This document shows positions 1 to 7,611 of a stretch of 64,000 bases of DNA, piece by piece. Position numbers and translations under genes: made by a program. The notes under the pieces were generated by a model. That model was given only the letters and a program-made list of their open reading frames with translations, ran no database searches and was not told where the DNA came from. Source of the DNA: an uncultured Clostridia bacterium (lineage in GTDB: Bacteria > Bacillota > Clostridia > Oscillospirales > Acutalibacteraceae). Location of the stretch: NCBI GenBank assembly GCA_946566955.1, contig CAMNXD010000002.1, positions 62,001 through 126,000 of the forward strand, in the 5' to 3' direction. Position 1 is the first letter of the stretch, and the number at the start of each line of letters is the position of its first letter.

Positions 1-445
1 TGTCAGCAACAAAAAAGCTATTCCCAGCCTTATATAATACTACTTGATACACCGACGAGTTTTTATATGTTACATATAATGGGTAAGATTGAATACCTTT
101 AGCTCTTAATTTTTCAATTAAACAATTAGAAAAATGTCTGCAATCCATTTTCTTGTCTGCCTCTAGATATTTGCAATCCCTATCAGAGGTGTCCATAAGA
201 CTTCGTTTACCATTATCTTTTAAAGTTGTTTCATCATATGTAAAATTATTTTTTAAAATTTGTATATACTCCTCACGAACAATTCTTATATTATTCATTT
301 CTAAATCTTGTTTATCATTCTGTGTGAAGGTGGATTTAACCGTTTCTGAATCCATAGCATAGCAAAGATTTAAACCACTATTTCCAACTAGAGACATTGA
401 AACTAAAGCAAAACCACTTAAAAACTTGATAAAACTAAGCTTCAT
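1..445 (-). CDS. Secreted protein, transglutaminase-like fold (C-terminal part beyond window)
   Basis: The reading frame starts at ATG 445 after AAGGAG (about 12 nt upstream) and stays open to position 1, so at least 148 residues are present and the C-terminus lies outside the window. The N-terminus is a typical Sec signal peptide with a hydrophobic core around residues 5-27. The last third contains MDCRHFSNCLIEKLRAKGI followed by a strand-like YQVVLY and FFVAD. This pattern resembles the Cys-helix / His-strand / Asp core of transglutaminase-like cysteine proteases. The Cys and the Asp are visible, but the position where the family carries His (usually H-A-W) reads Y-Q. It may therefore be an inactive fold or an unrelated secreted protein. 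The family call is tentative; the gene and its export are well supported. Confidence 0.6.
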   Translation of the reverse strand, partial: MKLSFIKFLSGFALVSMSLVGNSGLNLCYAMDSETVKSTFTQNDKQDLEMNNIRIVREEYIQILKNNFTYDETTLKDNGKRSLMDTSDRDCKYLEADKKMDCRHFSNCLIEKLRAKGIQSYPLYVTYKNSSVYQVVLYKAGNSFFVAD

Positions 446-669
446 ATAATAAATACACTCCTTAAGTAATTTAACTTAATTTATATAATACTATTCTTGG
501 ATGATGAAGTGTTTTCTCTAGAGAAATGATTTAAATATATATTACGTTTAAACTTATGGCAAATTTATTATTCTAGTATCAGGTAGTGCGGATGGTTATA
601 AAATGTACAAAACTAAAAACGTATGCAAAACTCCAAATCTTGAATTAAGACTTGGATTTAATAGAGCGC

Positions 670-746
670 TGGTCGAGGTGACAGGACTTGAACCTGCGGC
701 ATCCACGTCCCGAACGTGGCACTCTACCAAACTGAGCTACACCTCG
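670..746 (-). tRNA. tRNA-Pro (anticodon CGG)
   Basis: Read on the minus strand, a 7-bp acceptor CGAGGTG/CACCTCG, D-loop AGCTCAGTTTGGTAGAG, anticodon stem-loop with CGG and T-arm GGTTCAAGTCC are all present. The CCA end is encoded (670-672). Confidence 0.95.
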
Positions 747-762
747 ATATAAATCAATTAAT

Positions 763-920
763 TTATTCGCTTTTCAAATAGTATTTACTTAGAATAAAGC
801 CGATTAATGCAGCTAAACTCGCAATTGACACTATACTCTTTGATCCGAATAAAGCTATTTTTGATTTAAAGATTTTTTCAAACTAGAATACCCTAATGAT
901 ACTCTACTGTTTTTTATCAT
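763..920 (-). pseudogene. Small membrane protein ORF, apparently frameshifted
   Basis: ATG 920 is preceded by AAGGAG at ideal spacing. The first frame gives MIKNSRVSLGYSSLKKSLNQK and stops. Shifting frame by one base in the A6 run after residue 14 gives a continuation with a hydrophobic helix (IVSIASLAALIGFIL) that ends at 763. Together these look like a ~52-residue single-pass membrane protein interrupted by one indel. It could equally be a genuine 21-residue peptide. No homologue recognised. Confidence 0.35.
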
Positions 921-1064
921 GGCATGCTCCTTATTAAATACTAGAATATAAGCTTTAAATAATGTATTTATGATATTCAAAATTATAAAGAAAAGAAATC
1001 TAAAAAGTCTAACTTTTACTTTAAAGAATTTAACTAAAATAATTCAAAATCTAAAGTAAAAACA

Positions 1065-1138
1065 TGGCTGCGGAAGAAGGATTCGAACCCTCACAAACAG
1101 AGTCAGAGTCTGCTGTGCTACCGTTACACCATTCCGCA
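1065..1138 (-). tRNA. tRNA-Gln (anticodon CTG)
   Basis: On the minus strand the acceptor TGCGGAA/TTCCGCA, the anticodon loop CTCTGAC (anticodon CTG), the T-loop GGTTCGAATCC and an encoded CCA are present. Confidence 0.94.
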
Positions 1139-1356
1139 ATCTATCAAAACTATTACCATTTTAACAATCCAATTTTAAAAAGTCAATACCAATTATAAAA
1201 TTTGAAATTTATTTAGTTAATGCTAATTAATAATTAAACACATATATAATAAATTAAGCTCTGATTTCTATGAAAGCTTACTTACAAAAAAGAATAAACA
1301 GCAAAAAAACAGCATAAAAATATATAAGAATAATTTAGCTGAATTGGGAGTCAAAA

Positions 1357-2481
1357 ATGAACGTAATTACAAAAAAAAAGATTATAAATTTTTCTTGTGA
1401 TACCCTTGCTCTTCTTTTTTTCTTTATTGCAGCGTCGTGCATAATATTAAAATTACAAAGCTCCATGATAAACTTTCAAAGCTTAAGCCTTTTGCCGGCA
1501 AAATTCATACTTTTTCGAGGAAGCTTTAATGCACCTGTAACGATGTCTTCTAACGAGTTTAATCCCCCACCTTATATTGACAGCAAAACTGAGCAAAATA
1601 ATTCAAGTACCGCTCCAACTATTTCATCGGGTAACTTTTCGCTTCCAGATATATCCGAAAGCGATGAAGAAGAAAAACATAGTCCAGATGAGAAAAAATG
1701 CAAAATAATAGAAACGCATATAAGTTCTGGTGGAGAAAAATGCGAAAATTTCTTCGTTAAAAACAGCACAGGACATAACTTTAACTTACTAGAATACCTT
1801 GCAAAATCTCCAGAGGTGCACATTAAAAATAACGACGAACCCCAAGTTTTAATTATGCACACACATACTTCAGAAGCGTATATGTCTAAAGATACAGGAT
1901 TTTTCTATGAAAGCTTTTATCCGCGTTCTTTAAACGACTCCAAAAATGTTACACAGGTTGGCAAAGCTGTTGTAGAATCGCTTAAGAAAAATGGTATAAA
2001 TGCAATTCACTGTACTACCTATCACGATAATCCAACCTATAATGGTTCTTATTCAAGAGCAGCTGAAACTATTAAAGAAAACCTTCGAAAATATCCTTCA
2101 ATTCAAGTGGTAATTGATATTCATAGAGATAGCATGGGCTCAAAAGAATCGGGTAAAGTTAAGCCAACGTTTACCTACAAAGATAAAAAAGCCTCGCAAA
2201 TGATGATCATCTGTGGATGTGATCCAGATAAAACTCTTGGCTTCCCGAATTGGGAAAAAAATTTAGTTTTAGCTTTAAAGCTTCAAAAGTATTGCGAAAC
2301 ACTCTTCCCGGGAATTACTCGACCGCTTAATTTTTCTAAAGTAAAATACAACGAACATTTAACCCCAGGGTCTTTATTAATAGAAGTTGGAAGTGATGTT
2401 AATACTCTTCAAGAATCTGTATATACTGGCTCAATGCTAGGAGAATCACTTTCAAAGTTACTCACTGATCTTAAAAAATAG
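1357..2481 (+). CDS. spoIIP: Stage II sporulation protein P (peptidoglycan amidase/endopeptidase)
   Basis: The protein has 374 residues: one N-terminal membrane segment (about 12-30), a Ser/Glu-rich linker, then the SpoIIP catalytic domain from about residue 130. The family signature LIMHTHTSEAYM is at about 164-175, with a downstream VVIDIHRDS and SLLIEVGSDVNTLQE, as expected for the Zn-dependent amidase. In the family SpoIIP works with SpoIID and SpoIIM to degrade septal peptidoglycan during engulfment of the forespore. The ATG follows GGGAG by 7 nt. Downstream come a tiny membrane protein and a Lys/Ser/Pro-rich membrane protein on the same strand with short gaps, probably co-transcribed. 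The gene implies an endospore former. Confidence 0.93.
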   Translation: MNVITKKKIINFSCDTLALLFFFIAASCIILKLQSSMINFQSLSLLPAKFILFRGSFNAPVTMSSNEFNPPPYIDSKTEQNNSSTAPTISSGNFSLPDISESDEEEKHSPDEKKCKIIETHISSGGEKCENFFVKNSTGHNFNLLEYLAKSPEVHIKNNDEPQVLIMHTHTSEAYMSKDTGFFYESFYPRSLNDSKNVTQVGKAVVESLKKNGINAIHCTTYHDNPTYNGSYSRAAETIKENLRKYPSIQVVIDIHRDSMGSKESGKVKPTFTYKDKKASQMMIICGCDPDKTLGFPNWEKNLVLALKLQKYCETLFPGITRPLNFSKVKYNEHLTPGSLLIEVGSDVNTLQESVYTGSMLGESLSKLLTDLKK

Positions 2482-2498
2482 TACGGAGAGAAGTTAAA

Positions 2499-2702
2499 AT
2501 GAATAAGAAGTATTTTTTTGTTTCAATGATGTGCAGTCTACTCATCATTGCACTAATAATGGGACTTTCAATCGTAGAAAAAAATACTCAAGCTATTATT
2601 TCAGGCGAAATTCCTTCATTCGTGTCGTATAGCAGCCCAAATGACAAAAATAAATATTTTCGATTCCGTTTTATGGGACAAGAAATTGTATTTAATTTCT
2701 AG
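2499..2702 (+). CDS. Small single-pass membrane protein downstream of spoIIP
   Basis: A 67-residue protein with one N-terminal hydrophobic helix (about 5-26) and an aromatic/basic tail ending FRFRFMGQEIVFNF. It lies 17 bp after spoIIP and has its own GGAGAG site. I do not recognise a family. Position and size suggest a membrane-anchored accessory peptide expressed with spoIIP, but nothing in the sequence fixes a function. Confidence 0.65.
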   Translation: MNKKYFFVSMMCSLLIIALIMGLSIVEKNTQAIISGEIPSFVSYSSPNDKNKYFRFRFMGQEIVFNF

Positions 2703-2758
2703 TCAAAGTGGTATAGAATGTATAAGGGGAAATGCGTGAAAGAAGGTGAACAATAACC

Positions 2759-3502
2759 TTGAAGTATAAACTATTTAAGCTTATGATTCCTTTGATTTTA
2801 GTATTTTCTTCAATTACACAGGCTTGTGCTCAATCAAACGATATAAAAGAATCTTCCCCACCTTCAATTAAAACCGACACTTCACAAACCGCTAAAAAAA
2901 CTCAAGATTCTGATAGTACTTTGCCTTCCGCCAAGACTAAAACTCCAAGCTTAGATGAAAAACCTTCCGATTCTGAAAAAACTGCTGCTTCAAAGCTTGA
3001 AACTAAGACCGAAAAAAATTTAAGTCCCGAAAGTGAAAAACCTACTGACTCTGAGCCGGACTTAAAAAAAGAAACAAAACCTCAAAAGCCAGCAGCTCAA
3101 GCGGTGTCAATTATTCCACGCAAGACTAGCGAAAAGAAAAGCTATAAAAAATCTAATTCGGAGCCCGCAAAAAAATCTAAGGATTTTTCGAAAAATGAAA
3201 TAATAAAGCTAATAATAAAAGATAGATATACTCCTAAAGTTAGCGATTCTCAAGCTTTAAAGCTAGATTTACCGCAAGTTTCTGATGATGAAGTTGACAT
3301 TTCTATTTCGTTTGCACCTGACTTACCCAAAAAAGCTGATAATAAAAATTTATTTTCCACGGTAATAAGTGGACTTATATTGCTTGTGATTGTAATTTTC
3401 ATCGTGGCTTTAATATTTTATAACTTTAAAATCCCAAAAGAATACGATTCTCACTTTAGTGGCAAACATTTTAATAAAAAAAGCACACTTCATATAAAAT
3501 AA
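2759..3502 (+). CDS. Secreted/membrane protein with a low-complexity Ser-Lys-Pro-Glu region and a C-terminal membrane helix
   Basis: Translation from TTG 2759 (AGGTGA about 11 nt upstream) gives 247 residues. A signal-peptide-like core covers about 5-24, then comes a long low-complexity disordered stretch rich in Ser, Lys, Pro, Thr and Glu (about 25-150). A more ordered segment follows, with a hydrophobic helix at about 200-222 and a short basic tail. The architecture suggests a protein that spans or lines the cell wall and is anchored at the C-terminus. Residues near the possible cleavage site (TQACAQ) do not form a standard lipobox. No family recognised. It sits between the spoIIP group and murC, 17 bp before murC. 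Confidence 0.6.
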   Translation: MKYKLFKLMIPLILVFSSITQACAQSNDIKESSPPSIKTDTSQTAKKTQDSDSTLPSAKTKTPSLDEKPSDSEKTAASKLETKTEKNLSPESEKPTDSEPDLKKETKPQKPAAQAVSIIPRKTSEKKSYKKSNSEPAKKSKDFSKNEIIKLIIKDRYTPKVSDSQALKLDLPQVSDDEVDISISFAPDLPKKADNKNLFSTVISGLILLVIVIFIVALIFYNFKIPKEYDSHFSGKHFNKKSTLHIK

Positions 3503-3519
3503 AAGGAGATTTTTTAAAA

Positions 3520-4893
3520 ATGACTTCAAAAGTAAATCCTCTTGATAAACTTAAGAAAGTCCATTTTATAGGAATAGGTGGCTCTGGTATGTTCCCTCTT
3601 GCTCAAGTAATTCAGTCTAGAGGAATCCAAGTGACAGGATCAGACATTACCGAATCCGAAACTTTAAAAAAAGTAAAGGACTTAAACATAAAAGTTTTTA
3701 GCTCTCACAGCGCTTCTAATATCACAGATCAAGACTTGGTAGTATATTCGTCAGCTATTAAACCTGAAAACTCCGAATTAAAAGCTGCACAAAGTAAAGA
3801 AATCCGCACCGTAAAACGCAGCTGCTTGATGGGAATGATATTTGAAAATTACGAAAATTCTATAGGAGTTTCTGGAACACATGGTAAAACTACCACTACT
3901 TCCATGATAACCTCTATTTTGATCGACGCTAAAAAAGACCCCACAGCTATCATAGGAGGGCGCTTACCGAAAATAAATTCAAATTGCTGCACAGGCAGCT
4001 CCAATATAATAGTTGGAGAAGCTTGCGAGTATGATGATAGCTTTCTTTGTTTAAATCCAAAAATTTCTGTTATAACAAACGTGGATGCAGATCACTTAGA
4101 TTACTTTAAAACCTTTGAAAACGTTAAAAAATCATTTAGTAAGTATGCGTCACAAACTAGTGAACTTATAACTATCAATGGCGACGATTCCTCCGCCAGA
4201 GAGTGCGTGAAAAATTGCAGTGCAAAGAAAATATTTTTTGGGCTTTCTTCTTCAAATGACGTGTATGTAGAAAATATAGTTTTTAATAAGCGTCAATGTG
4301 CAAACTTTTCTGTTTTTTATAAAAAAAATAAGTTAATCGACTTAGAATTAAACGTCCCCGGAACTCATAATGTGTATAATGCTCTGGCTGCATTTACCGT
4401 GTGCTACGAAATGGGAGTAGATCCAGAAATAATAAAAAGCTCTCTCAAAGATTTTAAAGGAGCTCATAGAAGATTCGAAATCCTCTGTGAAAAAAATGGA
4501 ATTACCGTCGCTGACGATTTTGCTCATCACCCTACTGAAATAAAAACCACTCTTGAAGCAGCGTCGAAGATGGGATTTAGTAAAGTCTGGGCTATTTTTC
4601 AGCCGCATACTTTTTATCGAACACATATGCTTTTAAATGAATTTGCTGAAGCGCTGCGTATAGCGGATAAAGTTGTAGTCTCCGATATTCTTCCCGTGCG
4701 CGACGTTAATATCTACGGCATCTGCTCTGAAGATCTAACAAGTAAAATCCCTCAAAGCTTTTATAAACCAACTTTTGAAGAAATATGTGAATTTGTGGTC
4801 AAAAATGCTGAGCCTGGAGATTTAATTCTAACCCTTGGGGGTGGTAATATTTATGAATGTGCAAATTTAATAGTTAAAGCACTGGAAGGTTGA
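3520..4893 (+). CDS. murC: UDP-N-acetylmuramate--L-alanine ligase
   Basis: The protein has 457 residues, the usual family length. It shows the N-terminal Rossmann motif HFIGIGGSGM (about 15-24), the Mur ligase P-loop GVSGTHGKTTTTSM (about 115-128), the central-domain TNVDADHLDYF and the C-terminal DDFAHHPTEI. It adds L-Ala to UDP-MurNAc in the cytoplasm using ATP, the first amino-acid addition of peptidoglycan synthesis. AAAGGAG lies upstream of the ATG. The TGA stop shows that this host uses TGA as a stop codon. The ddl-ddl and murF-alr fusions for the D-Ala branch lie near the other end of the window. Confidence 0.96.
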   Translation: MTSKVNPLDKLKKVHFIGIGGSGMFPLAQVIQSRGIQVTGSDITESETLKKVKDLNIKVFSSHSASNITDQDLVVYSSAIKPENSELKAAQSKEIRTVKRSCLMGMIFENYENSIGVSGTHGKTTTTSMITSILIDAKKDPTAIIGGRLPKINSNCCTGSSNIIVGEACEYDDSFLCLNPKISVITNVDADHLDYFKTFENVKKSFSKYASQTSELITINGDDSSARECVKNCSAKKIFFGLSSSNDVYVENIVFNKRQCANFSVFYKKNKLIDLELNVPGTHNVYNALAAFTVCYEMGVDPEIIKSSLKDFKGAHRRFEILCEKNGITVADDFAHHPTEIKTTLEAASKMGFSKVWAIFQPHTFYRTHMLLNEFAEALRIADKVVVSDILPVRDVNIYGICSEDLTSKIPQSFYKPTFEEICEFVVKNAEPGDLILTLGGGNIYECANLIVKALEG

Positions 4894-4963
4894 CACTACT
4901 TTCCAAAAATATTATCATAAAATAGACTTTAAAGTCGAATTTATTGAAAGGCGATGGTGAGAT

Positions 4964-5554
4964 TTGTCAACATCTTTTGAAAACAGTAACACAAAAATTA
5001 ACCTTATGAAAGCATTCGCAGGAGAAAGTCAAGCAAGAAATCGCTACACTTTCGCTGCATCTCAGGCCAAAAAAGAAGGTCTTAGCATACTAGAAAAAGT
5101 ATTTATCTTTACTGCAAATCAAGAAAAAGAGCATGCAAAGCTTTTTTATAATCACTTAGGGGCACTTCGCGGCCAGAATATAAACATAGAGGGTGGGTAT
5201 CCTATTGATATATACGATAGCTCTTTAGACTTGCTAAAATGTGCAATGCACAATGAATACGAAGAATATAATGACGTGTATAAAGCTTTTGGAGACGAAG
5301 CCAAATCAGAGGGTTTTGAAAAGATAGCGAAACTTTTTTATGAAGTTTCAGAAATAGAAAAAATTCATGGGGATCGATTCTCGAAACTCATAGATTATAT
5401 TGAAAAAGATAAACTATTTAAGTCCGACTCCGAAGAAGCTTGGTTTTGCTTAAATTGCGGAAAAATACATATCGGAAAGTGTGCTCCAGAGAAATGCTCT
5501 GTATGCGGTCATGGCATTAGATATCAAATTCGCCGCAGTTGGATGCCCCTTTAA
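4964..5554 (+). CDS. rbr: Rubrerythrin (peroxide-scavenging diiron protein)
   Basis: The TTG start at 4964 gives 196 residues. The N-terminal ferritin-like four-helix domain has the diiron ligand helices ESQARNRY, EKEHAK, NEYEEY and EVSEIEKIHGDRF. The C-terminal rubredoxin-like knuckle pair CLNC ... CSVCGH binds a second iron. Rubrerythrins reduce hydrogen peroxide in anaerobes. The protein keeps the complete ligand set and ordinary length. A hairpin terminator follows at 5591. It is separated from murC by about 70 bp and may have its own promoter. Confidence 0.95.
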   Translation: MSTSFENSNTKINLMKAFAGESQARNRYTFAASQAKKEGLSILEKVFIFTANQEKEHAKLFYNHLGALRGQNINIEGGYPIDIYDSSLDLLKCAMHNEYEEYNDVYKAFGDEAKSEGFEKIAKLFYEVSEIEKIHGDRFSKLIDYIEKDKLFKSDSEEAWFCLNCGKIHIGKCAPEKCSVCGHGIRYQIRRSWMPL

Positions 5555-5590
5555 TAACTTTTAAAATAAGTTTGCTTTGTAATGGAAAAT

Positions 5591-5626
5591 ACGGCCTAGG
5601 CTATGCTTTTAGGTCGTGTTTTATTT
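5591..5626 (+). terminator. Rho-independent terminator after rubrerythrin
   Basis: Stem ACGGCCTA / TAGGTCGT (one G-U pair) with an 11-nt loop, followed by a T-rich run. Confidence 0.75.
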
Positions 5627-5654
5627 TATGTATTTCAGTAATTTAAATTCTACT

Positions 5655-5686
5655 AAAAAATAGTCTTCCTTTATATAGGAAGACTA
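5655..5686 (-). terminator. Terminator of the small basic protein gene
   Basis: A perfect 10-bp stem TAGTCTTCCT / AGGAAGACTA (5661-5670 and 5677-5686). Read on the minus strand it is followed by TTTTTT, so it ends the transcript of the gene at 5706-5912. Confidence 0.8.
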
Positions 5687-5705
5687 TCATAAATTTAACT
5701 ATAAT

Positions 5706-5912
5706 CTATCTCGTTCGATTTATACGACCCCAAAGTCCATATTTAATGCGCTTATTTGAACGACGTAGGGACGCTCTATTAGGTACAAAATACGTTGGAT
5801 TACTGTGTTCTCTGCGATTTGGGCGCCATCTAACGTTATTTACATCCACACCGGCACTAACTAATTCTTCTTCGCTAGGAGTTAAAGCTCTAATGCTATT
5901 AATACCGTTCAT
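5706..5912 (-). CDS. Small arginine-rich protein of unknown function
   Basis: The start chosen is ATG 5912, which has AAGGAG 7 nt upstream; an ATG 6 bases earlier overlaps that site too closely. The product has 68 residues. The acidic N-terminal third contains a TPSEEELVSAGVDVN segment, and the C-terminal half is strongly basic (several Arg-Arg/Lys pairs) and ends GRINRTR. There is no Cys, no signal peptide and no membrane helix. A perfect hairpin terminator follows, so this is an independent monocistronic gene. I recognise no family. The acidic-then-basic layout would fit a nucleic-acid- or ribosome-binding protein, or a leader-core peptide, but this is speculation. Confidence 0.6.
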   Translation of the reverse strand: MNGINSIRALTPSEEELVSAGVDVNNVRWRPNRREHSNPTYFVPNRASLRRSNKRIKYGLWGRINRTR

Positions 5913-6201
5913 AAACATTCTCCTTACCTAAAAATTTATATTAATATGAAAATAAAAAACCATCAGAGAATAAAATCTTAGACCAAATGGCTAAATTAAA
6001 AATACCATGAAAAAACTTTTGTGTCCAGTCTGATATTAAAAATCCCCTACTTTAAATAAAATATATTCATTAAATATTAAATTGTTATCTGTTTAGTATA
6101 GTATTCGTAATTAGAAAAATGTGTCTGTACAAAAATTGAATGAATTTTTTATTTATTATTTTATTAAAATTATTGGTAAATTTACGCAAATCGTTAAATA
6201 A
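5913..6201. other. AT-rich intergenic spacer
   Basis: A divergent spacer between the small basic protein and dltD. No reading frame with a ribosome site is visible. The part nearest dltD holds the promoter at 6202-6229. Confidence 0.5.
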
Positions 6202-6229
6202 TTGAAAACTTTCAAAAATATGGTATAGT
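6202..6229 (+). promoter_or_regulatory. Sigma-A-type promoter of dltD
   Basis: TTGAAA (6202-6207), a 16-nt spacer, then TATAGT (6224-6229) preceded by TGG, an extended -10. It lies about 120 bp before the dltD start. Confidence 0.55.
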
Positions 6230-6350
6230 AAATAAATCTCATCAAAAATAATATTTTAGCTAAAAATTTGAAATTTAGTATATGCTAAAGTATAATGAAC
6301 CGGAGACTTTTGTATTTTTAAATTTAAAAAGACAAGGTGACATAAATTCA

Positions 6351-7547
6351 ATGCCTAAAAAATTAATTAAACGTATTTTTTTAATTCTTATTCCTATAGC
6401 TCTGGTCTTATTTGCTGTAATTACATTTGATAAGTATTTAAGTTTTAAAATTTCATCAACATACAGCGATGAGGTAATCGGTAAAATTGGAGAACTCGAA
6501 GCACGAGACAAAGGAATAGAACTGCTAAGATTAGATTCTCTAAAAAACCATTTATTTTTAGTAGGTTCATCAGAACTTAGGTCCTCAGTGCCTCAAAATC
6601 CTAAAAATATGTTCCCAAATACTGACCTTAATTCAAACATTACAATCTTAGGAATGCCTTTAGTTCAATGTTTACAAGACGCCATCCGCTTCGGGGGGGG
6701 GTTATCTGGTGAAAACTTACAATGCAAAAACATTTGTTTAATGATTTCAATGCAATGGTTTATGAGAAAAGAAGGAATTACCGAAAATGAATTTAAGCCG
6801 CACTTTTCACCAATTCAGTTTTATAAATTTTTAAAAAACGAAAAAATTAGCGAAGAATCAAAAAAGTATCTCTGCGAAAGAGTAAAGAGCTTAATTCCAG
6901 AAAATAATACTTCAAGTCCTTTTTTTGAAGAAGCTTTATATGCAAAACTATATCAAAGAAAGTTTTTAAAAGCTTTATTTTCACCTTACTACTATTTAAA
7001 AGAAAAATTTTTGACAATCAAAGATAAATATAATGCATTTAAGCTAATTAAAAAATATAAGAATCTGCCTCAAACTCCAGAAATTAAAAAAATTGATTGG
7101 GAAACAGAAAACGAAAAGGCTTATCAAGAAGGGAAAAATGCCTGCACTACAAACAAATTTTTTATGTCTGATTCCGATTGGAATGGATGTATGGCAGAAG
7201 TAATCGATAGCTTAGAAATGGTTTATAAAGACATCGACCTACAAAACTCGAAAGAATATGATGATTTAAATTTACTTTTTGATGTTTGCAAACAATGTGA
7301 AATAAAGCCATATGTTATAATTTTATCAAATAATGGCTTTTACTATGATTACACCGGCTTAGACTCCGAAAAAAGAAATAAATTTTACAACCGAATTGAA
7401 AATGCTTGCAAAGATTATGGGTTTGACTATCTAAAGCTAAACGACAAAGAATACGAACCCTATTTTTTTAGAGATGGAATGCATCTAGGATGGAAAGGCT
7501 GGCTATATGTCAACAAAAAAATTACAGAGTATTATTCAAAAGCTTAA
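6351..7547 (+). CDS. dltD: DltD: D-alanine transfer protein for teichoic acid D-alanylation
   Basis: The start is ATG 6351 with AAGGTGA 11 nt upstream; a longer frame from 6282 lacks a site. The product has 398 residues, near family length: an N-terminal membrane anchor (about 7-25), the catalytic Ser motif GSSEL at about 70-74, and the C-terminal signature FRDGMHLGWKGW at about 373-384. DltD completes transfer of D-Ala from DltB to lipoteichoic acid on the outer face of the membrane, changing surface charge and cationic-peptide resistance. No dltA, dltB or dltC is present in the window, which is unusual because they normally form one operon. Codons for a Gly-Gly-Gly run (about residue 115) are an uninterrupted G9 tract. 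It is in frame as sequenced, and a one-base slip would truncate the protein. Confidence 0.9.
   Translation: MPKKLIKRIFLILIPIALVLFAVITFDKYLSFKISSTYSDEVIGKIGELEARDKGIELLRLDSLKNHLFLVGSSELRSSVPQNPKNMFPNTDLNSNITILGMPLVQCLQDAIRFGGGLSGENLQCKNICLMISMQWFMRKEGITENEFKPHFSPIQFYKFLKNEKISEESKKYLCERVKSLIPENNTSSPFFEEALYAKLYQRKFLKALFSPYYYLKEKFLTIKDKYNAFKLIKKYKNLPQTPEIKKIDWETENEKAYQEGKNACTTNKFFMSDSDWNGCMAEVIDSLEMVYKDIDLQNSKEYDDLNLLFDVCKQCEIKPYVIILSNNGFYYDYTGLDSEKRNKFYNRIENACKDYGFDYLKLNDKEYEPYFFRDGMHLGWKGWLYVNKKITEYYSKA
6693..6701 (+). repeat. G9 homopolymer inside dltD
   Basis: Nine consecutive G residues in an otherwise AT-rich gene. They encode three glycines, and a gain or loss of one G shifts the frame. 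I noticed no comparably long G or C run elsewhere in the window. Confidence 0.9.
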
Positions 7548-7611
7548 ACTAAAACTTTAAAGCAAAGCTTGAAAAATACTCTTTTATATAAAACATTTAA
7601 TCCCTTAAGCG

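Noticed and set aside
153..362. Plus-strand 69-codon frame near the left edge
   Set aside because: It lies antisense to the secreted protein gene on the minus strand, which has a ribosome site and signal peptide.
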